From contig DCVX01000027.1 of assembly GCA_002328805.1 (NCBI GenBank), positions 1 to 28,611 of the forward strand: a stretch of DNA of 28,611 nt. Reading direction: 5' to 3'. Position numbers and translations under genes: made by a program. Below the pieces are notes generated by a model. That model saw nothing but the letters and a program-made list of their open reading frames with translations. It was not told the origin of the DNA and did no database searches. Source of the stretch: Candidatus Dojkabacteria bacterium UBA2177 (GTDB lineage: Bacteria; Patescibacteriota; Dojkabacteria; SC72). Every line of letters starts with the position of its first letter. The stretch's first letter is position 1. Shown here piece after piece: positions 23,360 to 28,611 of the stretch.

Positions 23360-24607
23360 TTACACTCTTATCCCCGGTATCGGGAATTTGAAAGCAAAGT
23401 TTTTAACATCTTCTTTTGTTTTCTTAATTACAGATTCGTCCTCCCTGTTCTTTAATACTCTGTCGATATATTCTGCTACTTTAACCATCTCCTCCTCTTT
23501 CATTCCTCTAGTAGTTAATGCTGGAGTTCCAATTCTAATACCAGAAGGATCCCATGGTTTTCTGGGATCATTTGGAATTGAATTCTTGTTTAATGTAATG
23601 TTGGCACCTTCTAGTAAAGTAGAGGCTAGTTCTCCTCCCAGATTTTCTAGACCTTTTGAATTAGACAAATCGACAAGAAAAAGGTGGTTATCTGTTCCTC
23701 CAGAGACAATCTTGTAACCTCTTTTCATAAGTTCCTCTGAAAGAACCTTTGCGTTCTTAATAACCTGCCTAGAATATTCTTTAAACTCCTTGGTTGATGC
23801 TTCTTTTAAAGCAACTGCTATAGCGGCTGTTATATGGTTATGAGGACCTCCCTGAAGGCCTGGAAAGACAGCTTTATCTATCTTCTCCCCTAATTCCTCC
23901 TTTGACATAATTATGGCTCCTCTAGGGCCTCTTAGAGTCTTATGCGTGGTTGTAGTGACTACATCTGCAATCCCTATTGGAGATGGATACTCCCCTGCAG
24001 CAACCAATCCAGCCACATGTGCGATATCTGCAACAAAAAAGGCTCCAACTTCATCTGCTATTTTTCTAAATTCGGACCAATCTACTATTCTGGAATATGC
24101 CGAGAAACCTGCCCATATTAACTTTGGTTTATGATCCTTGGCCAATTTCCTTACTTCGTCGTAATCTATATAGCCGTTATTATCTACTCCGTAACTTACA
24201 GAGTCGTAATATTTACCAGAAATCGAGACTTTAAAGCCGTGTGTTAAATGACCCCCTGCATCTAAGGACATCCCTAAAGTTCTATCCCCTGGTTCTAGTA
24301 GGGCAAAATGTACTGCCAAATTAGCAGGAGACCCTGAGTATGGTTGAACATTTACATGTTCTGCACCAAAAAGATCCTTGGCTCTCTCTATAGCCAATTT
24401 CTCTATTTCATCTATATATTGATTCCCTTTGTAATATCTTTTCCCAGCATAACCCTCAGAATACTTATTCGTGAGAATAGAACCCATACATGCAAGGACA
24501 TCTTCAGAAACATAATTCTCTGAGGCTACTAGTTCTAAACCCTCTAACTGCCTTCTCTTCTCTTTCTCTAAATAGGTTGATACCCTTTTATCTTTTATTT
24601 TGTTCAT
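23360..24607 (-). CDS. glyA: Serine hydroxymethyltransferase
   Basis: A PLP enzyme that converts serine and tetrahydrofolate to glycine and 5,10-methylene-tetrahydrofolate. The 415 residues are the usual bacterial length. The PLP lysine is K223 in VVTTTTHKTLRGPRG; also visible are LVASENYVS near 26-34, NVQPYSGSPAN near 86-96, and ADIAHVAGL near 193-201. The ATG at 24607 overlaps the end of folD by 20 nt, and the ThyX-like gene begins 20 nt after its stop, so the three are probably cotranscribed. Its product, methylene-tetrahydrofolate, is the substrate of both FolD and ThyX. Confidence 0.97.
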   Translation of the reverse strand: MNKIKDKRVSTYLEKEKRRQLEGLELVASENYVSEDVLACMGSILTNKYSEGYAGKRYYKGNQYIDEIEKLAIERAKDLFGAEHVNVQPYSGSPANLAVHFALLEPGDRTLGMSLDAGGHLTHGFKVSISGKYYDSVSYGVDNNGYIDYDEVRKLAKDHKPKLIWAGFSAYSRIVDWSEFRKIADEVGAFFVADIAHVAGLVAAGEYPSPIGIADVVTTTTHKTLRGPRGAIIMSKEELGEKIDKAVFPGLQGGPHNHITAAIAVALKEASTKEFKEYSRQVIKNAKVLSEELMKRGYKIVSGGTDNHLFLVDLSNSKGLENLGGELASTLLEGANITLNKNSIPNDPRKPWDPSGIRIGTPALTTRGMKEEEMVKVAEYIDRVLKNREDESVIKKTKEDVKNFAFKFPIPGIRV

Positions 24608-25442
24608 AGCAGTTCATTAGATTTAACATTAAAGAAGCTACTGTCATTGGTCCAACTCCACCTGGAACAGGGGTTATGTATAAAGGAATTCCCTGAACAT
24701 CTTCCCAATCTACATCCCCAACCAACTTCCCTGTTTCTGGATGCTTATTTGAGCCTACATCAATAACAACAACTCCTTCTTTAAGAAATTCTGACTTAAC
24801 AAGAAGTGGGGTCCCAGTTGCAGATATTAGAATGTCTGCTGTCCTTGCAACTTCCTGAATATTAGGAGTTTTTGAATTACATATTGTCACTGTAGAGTCC
24901 CTCCTTAATAATATAGCTCCGAGAGGAACTCCTACTATGTTGCTAGAGCCTAAAATAACAACCCTTTTACCAAAAGGATCTATCTCATATTCATCTAGAA
25001 GCTTCATTATCCCAAGGGGAGTTGCTGGTGGGATAGCTTTTGGGTCATTCTGGAAAAGTCTTCCTAGGTTAACAGAAGTTAAACCATCTACATCCTTCCT
25101 TGGTTCTATACTCTCCAAAACAGTGTTTGTATCTATATGGTCAGGAAGAGGTAATTGGACCATAAATCCATCTACATCATCAAAAGCATTTAGAGTTTTA
25201 ACAAGATTTACAACTTCCTCAGTTGTAGAATCTTGCTTCAAATGATGTGTCTGGCACTCTATTCCCAATTCTCTTGCCTTTTGCTCCTTAATTTGAACAT
25301 ATTTAACACTTGCGAAATCATCACCTACCAAAATTAGGTCCAATCTGGGGACTCGTTTTCCATCCAAAGCAATTCTTTCAACCTTGGAGGAGATATCATC
25401 AAATATTTTCTGAGATGTCTTTTTTCCGTCTAATATCTTCAT
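24588..25442 (-). CDS. folD: Bifunctional methylene-THF dehydrogenase / methenyl-THF cyclohydrolase
   Basis: Interconverts 5,10-methylene-, methenyl- and 10-formyl-tetrahydrofolate using NADP. The 284 residues are full length. Family motifs include the start ILDGKK, SVKYVQIKEQKARELGI with the catalytic Tyr and Lys, VQLPLPDHID, PRKDVDGLTSVNLGRL, the Rossmann GSSNIVGVPLG, and the end TPVPGGVGPMTVASLM. A GAGG element lies about 7 nt before its ATG. It is the first gene of the minus-strand one-carbon cluster, with a likely promoter in the 55-nt gap to the ABC gene (TATAAT or TGG-TAAAAT on the minus strand). Confidence 0.97.
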   Translation of the reverse strand: MKILDGKKTSQKIFDDISSKVERIALDGKRVPRLDLILVGDDFASVKYVQIKEQKARELGIECQTHHLKQDSTTEEVVNLVKTLNAFDDVDGFMVQLPLPDHIDTNTVLESIEPRKDVDGLTSVNLGRLFQNDPKAIPPATPLGIMKLLDEYEIDPFGKRVVILGSSNIVGVPLGAILLRRDSTVTICNSKTPNIQEVARTADILISATGTPLLVKSEFLKEGVVVIDVGSNKHPETGKLVGDVDWEDVQGIPLYITPVPGGVGPMTVASLMLNLMNCYEQNKR

Positions 25443-25472
25443 TTATGCCTCGTATTTTACCATTATATTGAG

Positions 25473-25498
25473 AAAAACTACAGGTTGAGCCTTTCAAC
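25473..25498 (-). terminator. Weak intrinsic terminator after the ABC gene
   Basis: Right at the ABC gene's stop, the minus strand has GTTGA-AAGGC-TCAAC (5-bp stem, 5-nt loop), followed 6 nt later by five T. The stem is short, so termination would be partial. It would otherwise allow read-through into folD. Confidence 0.3.
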
Positions 25499-27312
25499 TA
25501 TTCACTATCCTTGTTCTGGATTTCGGTATATAACTTTCCCTTCTTCTTCATAAGTTCATCCCATGTCCCAGATTCTACAACTCTACCCTTGTCAAAATAG
25601 TATATGCGGTCAAAGTTTTTCAAGAGGCTTACACTCCTCGTTATATAAATCATGGATCTATCCTCTCCAAGGAAGTCAAAAATTCTTCCAAGAATATCTC
25701 TAGCAGAGATGTCATCTATAAAGGTAAAAGGCTCATCCATAATAAATATATTCTTGTTCCTGTAAAGAGTTCTAGCTATAGAGAGTCTCTGCCAATACCC
25801 TGGAGAGAGTTCTTTTCCTGAAGGAAATGTCTTTCCTAGAACACTCTTGTCCTGAAGGTTAATCTCCCTTTTGAATTTCTTAACTCCTGTAATTTCAATT
25901 ACCTTTTTGTAGAGATCTTTATTAACATTTTTCCTCTGTCCTGAGATAACAACATTCTCTATTAGACTAAAATGGTAGTAAATGAAATCTTGGAACATAA
26001 CAGAAAGCTTCTGCTTTAATTGTTTCCTGTCGAGTTCCTGTATATCATGACCATCTATCAGATACTGATTCTCCTTAACTCTGTATAAGCCTGTTAATAT
26101 TTTTACAGTTGTTGTTTTCCCAGATCCATCCCCTCCAAAGAAGGCAACTTTCTCTCCGGGTTCTATCTTAATATTTAAATTCCTTAAAATCTTAGTTCCA
26201 GGATCATCTGGGTATTCAAAGGTTAAATTCTTGAACTCTAATGATGGGGCTCCCTCCTCCAATTTGACATCCCCATGCTTGTAATCTCCAAAACCTTTAT
26301 ATTCAACTAACTTAAAATACTCATCTGTGTATTCAAGATTATTAAACATTAAAGAAAGTGAATTAATAACCCTAAATGTACTACTGTAAATAACATCCAC
26401 ATAGTCGTAAAGTGCCTTAAAAGTACCTATTGTTAATCTTTTAGCTACAGCTACGGATAAAACGTAAACGATGTATCCGTATTTCATAAATTGCCCAATT
26501 ATTGAAAAAGATGTTTTATCCTTATGGAAGCTAAACAATTTATTTAACAAGCCCTCAACAAATTCTTGGTACTCTTCTTTGTATTTCCTTCTTAAATAGG
26601 AATATATGTTGTTAACTCTGAGCTCTGCGAAATTAGAAATCCCCAGTCCTAAGTTCTGGACATAATTAAGGTACTTTAATCTACCAACTTCCTCATCTCG
26701 ATAATCCTTAAGTTGTTTCCTCCTTATGTGTACAACTATTGTTTCTGGGATTACGAAAAGCAGTAATAGCAAAGCTGTCCAACCAACAGTTCCAAACAGA
26801 ATAACAAAAGCACTTACTAATCTAATTACATTGCTCAGTATTGTAGAGAAGTTGTCATAGGCAGATGTTATCCTAGATATAGAGTATGAAGGAACAAATA
26901 CCAAATAATCCTGGAATTCCTCTTTCTCAACATCTTCTAGATTTGCCCCTGACACTTTAGCCAACATTTCCCTTTGGGAATCTTTCCATACATTTTCGTT
27001 TATTACATTATATAAATATTCCCTACCTTGTGTGCATATCTGTGATACAACCCAAAGGAGAAGTAGGATAAGAAGGTAGTAGAATGAGTCTGTTCCCAAA
27101 TAAGTGTTGAGATCAAACTTATTCCAATTCAAGAGGATTTGTGCTGTCTCGTCTATAAATTTACCAAGCACAGTAATTCCGTAAATTTCTGCACCTGTAG
27201 ATAACAGGAACATAAGATCTCTACCTACTGCTGCGAATGTGTAACGAGAGTATATAAACCCTAGGGTTTTTCTTAATGCAAACAATTTATCCTTAAATTT
27301 TTGTACAATCAT
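25498..27312 (-). CDS. ABC exporter-type half-transporter (membrane domain plus ATPase)
   Basis: A 604-residue fused membrane and ATPase protein that should act as a homodimer or heterodimer exporter. Residues 1-340 hold about six membrane segments (for example 78-92, 162-190, 270-290); the ATPase is at about 358-600. It has Walker A 393-400 (GGDGSGKT), Q-loop Q441, Walker B 523-527 (FIMDE) with the catalytic Glu. The signature reads LSPGYWQ at 502-508 instead of LSGGQ, and where the H-loop histidine is expected (ITH) there is R559 (YITRS). These changes are common in one half of asymmetric transporters, but no second half is seen here. Substrate unknown. Its gene has a leaderless-type promoter. 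Confidence 0.88.
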   Translation of the reverse strand: MIVQKFKDKLFALRKTLGFIYSRYTFAAVGRDLMFLLSTGAEIYGITVLGKFIDETAQILLNWNKFDLNTYLGTDSFYYLLILLLLWVVSQICTQGREYLYNVINENVWKDSQREMLAKVSGANLEDVEKEEFQDYLVFVPSYSISRITSAYDNFSTILSNVIRLVSAFVILFGTVGWTALLLLLFVIPETIVVHIRRKQLKDYRDEEVGRLKYLNYVQNLGLGISNFAELRVNNIYSYLRRKYKEEYQEFVEGLLNKLFSFHKDKTSFSIIGQFMKYGYIVYVLSVAVAKRLTIGTFKALYDYVDVIYSSTFRVINSLSLMFNNLEYTDEYFKLVEYKGFGDYKHGDVKLEEGAPSLEFKNLTFEYPDDPGTKILRNLNIKIEPGEKVAFFGGDGSGKTTTVKILTGLYRVKENQYLIDGHDIQELDRKQLKQKLSVMFQDFIYYHFSLIENVVISGQRKNVNKDLYKKVIEITGVKKFKREINLQDKSVLGKTFPSGKELSPGYWQRLSIARTLYRNKNIFIMDEPFTFIDDISARDILGRIFDFLGEDRSMIYITRSVSLLKNFDRIYYFDKGRVVESGTWDELMKKKGKLYTEIQNKDSE

Positions 27313-27318
27313 TAGAAT

Positions 27319-27327
27319 ATGATAGCA
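27319..27327 (-). promoter_or_regulatory. Extended -10 promoter of the ABC gene, probably leaderless
   Basis: On the minus strand TGC plus TATCAT (27319-27324, 5 of 6 consensus) ends 6 nt before the ABC ATG at 27312. On the plus strand TATGAT (27318-27323) overlaps it and may be the -10 of the divergent metallopeptidase gene. Confidence 0.45.
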
Positions 27328-27346
27328 TGCTTAAAGAAACAGGAAA

Positions 27347-27811
27347 ATGAGAAATGAGAAATTTTTAGAAAATTTATTGTATGAACTCTGGGAGAATCAT
27401 TTTTGTGATGTTCCTAGAAGGAACTTAGTTCTAATCAAGTATGGTAAATACTCTAGAAGACAATTAGGAAGTATTAAACTTGCAACTGAAGGAACTAGAA
27501 TAAAGGGATTGCTAAGAAGACGGAAAGAGGATTATGAAATACAAGATGACAAGAGTATTACTGTGATAACTGTTACAAGATATTTCCAAGATGAGAGTAT
27601 TCCCGAGTTCGTTGTTAGAGCAACTATTGCTCATGAATTGTGCCATTACACACATGGTTTTAGCTCTCCCTTACAGAAGAGATTTAAAAATCCTCATCAA
27701 GGAAATATTATAGATAAGGAACTTGCAAACAGGGGCTTGTTAGAAGAACAAAAGAGAGCAGATGCCTGGCTAAAGGATAATTGGATAGATATCATCTCTA
27801 ATAAAAAATAA
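27347..27811 (+). CDS. Putative SprT/YgjP-like zinc metallopeptidase
   Basis: The 154-residue protein has a zinc-peptidase motif HELCH (H96, E97, H100) in a helix preceded by VVRATIAHE, as in SprT- and YgjP-type families, and possible third ligands in H117 (NPHQG) or E125. There is no signal peptide or membrane segment, so it should be cytoplasmic. The N-terminal half is beta-like and basic (GKYSRRQLGSIKLA...IKGLLRRRK). The ATG is 34 nt from the divergent ABC start; an AGGA ends only 2 nt before the ATG, too near for a standard ribosome site. It is convergent with groL. Substrate unknown, and proteolytic activity is not proved. Confidence 0.65.
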   Translation: MRNEKFLENLLYELWENHFCDVPRRNLVLIKYGKYSRRQLGSIKLATEGTRIKGLLRRRKEDYEIQDDKSITVITVTRYFQDESIPEFVVRATIAHELCHYTHGFSSPLQKRFKNPHQGNIIDKELANRGLLEEQKRADAWLKDNWIDIISNKK

Positions 27812-27822
27812 AGAAGATGTAA

Positions 27823-27852
27823 AAGGGAGGCCTTGCCTCCCTTATTTATTTT
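27823..27852. terminator. Strong bidirectional terminator between the metallopeptidase gene and groL
   Basis: AAGGGAGGC (27823-27831) and GCCTCCCTT (27835-27843) form a perfect 9-bp stem with a 3-nt loop. A T-rich run (ATTTATTTT) follows on the plus strand, and TTTT follows on the minus strand, so it can end transcription from both convergent genes. It is the only strong hairpin terminator I found in the window. Confidence 0.8.
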
Positions 27853-27891
27853 AGAAGATTTGTTTGGGAAGATTTGTTTTAGAAGAAGAGA

Positions 27892-28611
27892 TTACATCAT
27901 CCCTTGCATTCCTCCCATTCCACCTTGCATTGCAGATGCATTCTCATCCTTCTCCTCTGGGATATCAGCAACAACGGCTTCTGTGGTAACTAACATAGAA
28001 CCAACAGATACTGCATTCACAAGAGCTAATCTAGTGACCTTAACAGGATCTATTATCCCAGCTTCAATCATATTCACATATTCACCCGTCTTTGCATTGA
28101 ATCCGGTTTTATCCTTGCAATTTGCTGCTACAACTGCACCATCTTCTCCTGCATTTTCAGCAATCTGCTTAAGAGGTTCACTTAGAATACCCTTTAAGAT
28201 TTCTATTCCTAACTGCTCATCAGCATCGTCCATCTTTACCTCCTCTAGAACCTTTTTAGCATTATGAAGAGCTAACCCTCCTCCAGCTACAACACCTTCT
28301 TCTATCGCAGCTCTTGTCGCATTGATAGCATCCTCTATTCTCATCTTCTTTTCTTTAGACTCTATTTCAGATGCTGCTCCTACTTTGATAACAGCAACTC
28401 CTCCTGCTAATTTTGCAAGTCTCTCTTGCAATTTCTCTTTATCATAATCGGAGGTCGTATTTTCTATCTGAGCCTTAATCTCTTTGACTCTTGCTTCTAA
28501 ATCTTTCTTTGTTCCCTTTCCTTCAACAATTATTGTTTTCTCTTTGTTAACAATCACTTTCTTTGCAGAACCAAGATTACTTATCTCTACAGAATCTAAA
28601 GTTTTTCCAAC
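27892..28611 (-). CDS. groL: Chaperonin GroEL, C-terminal part (start outside window)
   Basis: The frame is open to the window edge (first visible residues VGKTLDSVEISNLGSAKK), so about 239 C-terminal residues are seen of about 540. They cover the end of the apical domain and the second intermediate and equatorial segments, with ATSDYDKEKLQERLAKLAGGVAVIKVGA-type sequence, AINATRAAIEEGVVAGGG, and IDPVKVTRLALVNA. The end carries the Gly-Gly-Met repeat tail (GGMGGMQGMM) that lies inside the folding chamber. GroEL folds proteins in an ATP-driven ring with GroES; groS is not in this window. It ends at the strong bidirectional terminator. Confidence 0.97.
   Translation of the reverse strand, partial: VGKTLDSVEISNLGSAKKVIVNKEKTIIVEGKGTKKDLEARVKEIKAQIENTTSDYDKEKLQERLAKLAGGVAVIKVGAASEIESKEKKMRIEDAINATRAAIEEGVVAGGGLALHNAKKVLEEVKMDDADEQLGIEILKGILSEPLKQIAENAGEDGAVVAANCKDKTGFNAKTGEYVNMIEAGIIDPVKVTRLALVNAVSVGSMLVTTEAVVADIPEEKDENASAMQGGMGGMQGMM

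Noticed and set aside
27833..28267. 144-residue plus-strand open frame opposite groL
   Set aside because: It is antisense to conserved GroEL sequence and has low-complexity Ser/Ile/Pro content typical of a shadow frame.
1..28611. Recoding of UGA as glycine (as in Gracilibacteria/SR1)
   Set aside because: ruvX and the 79-residue gene end in TGA at natural family or operon ends, and the long conserved genes contain no in-frame TGA.
1..28611. tRNA genes, CRISPR arrays, insertion sequences or phage genes
   Set aside because: The gaps between genes are at most about 131 nt, and none shows a tRNA-like fold, regularly spaced repeats, terminal inverted repeats or transposase motifs.

Overview
The window looks like a stretch of chromosome from a small-genome bacterium of the Candidate Phyla Radiation (Patescibacteria). 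I infer this from AT-rich DNA, very tight gene packing, a short alanyl-tRNA synthetase without its C-terminal domain, a duplicated ThyX-like protein, a PrgI/VirB4 type IV secretion cluster and many membrane-anchored proteins of unknown function. A Dojkabacteria- or Microgenomates-like host is my best guess and is not proven. UGA acts as a stop codon (ruvX and the 79-residue protein end in it), so this is not a UGA=Gly lineage such as Gracilibacteria/SR1.

Layout. 1-378 is the Pro/Glu-rich C-terminal end of an unknown protein. 421-6092 is a plus-strand block: alaS, ruvX, mltG, an LCP cell-wall ligase and holA. 6194-8860 holds three membrane-anchored extracytoplasmic proteins with beta-domain-like sequence. 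8944-13232 runs plus: rpsT, two membrane proteins, lepA, recF. A minus-strand nucleotidyltransferase (13233-14039) abuts recF and is divergent from a plus-strand T4SS operon (14125-18292: PrgI, a TraC/VirB4-N-like protein, the VirB4 ATPase and a small protein). 18350-19582 (minus) is a Lon-like AAA+ ATPase without a protease domain, divergent from a secreted cohesin-like protein with a long Gln/Pro-rich tail (19714-21090). 21112-25442 (minus) is a deoxythymidylate and one-carbon cluster: dcd, double-ThyX, glyA, folD. Then come an ABC exporter half-transporter (minus), a zinc metallopeptidase-like protein (plus), and the C-terminal half of groL (minus), which runs off the window.

How the genes fit together. 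FolD, GlyA, ThyX-like and Dcd would supply methylene-tetrahydrofolate and dUMP precursor for dTMP. MltG and LCP act on peptidoglycan and envelope glycopolymers. alaS-ruvX-mltG and holA-rpsT-lepA resemble ancient bacterial gene strings, here opened up by lineage-type membrane proteins. PrgI, the TraC-N-like protein and VirB4 form the core of a conjugation- or pilus-type machine.

Most notable points: (i) the protease-less Lon with a Gln/Met/Asn-rich insert beside a protein with a tail of similar composition; (ii) a ThyX-like protein whose RHR signature is divided between its two halves; (iii) five genes with an extended -10 box (TGN plus TATAAT-like) only 6-7 nt before ATG, implying leaderless mRNAs; (iv) overlapping divergent promoters before rpsT. 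No tRNA, rRNA, CRISPR array or insertion sequence was seen, and no intergenic gap exceeds about 131 nt.
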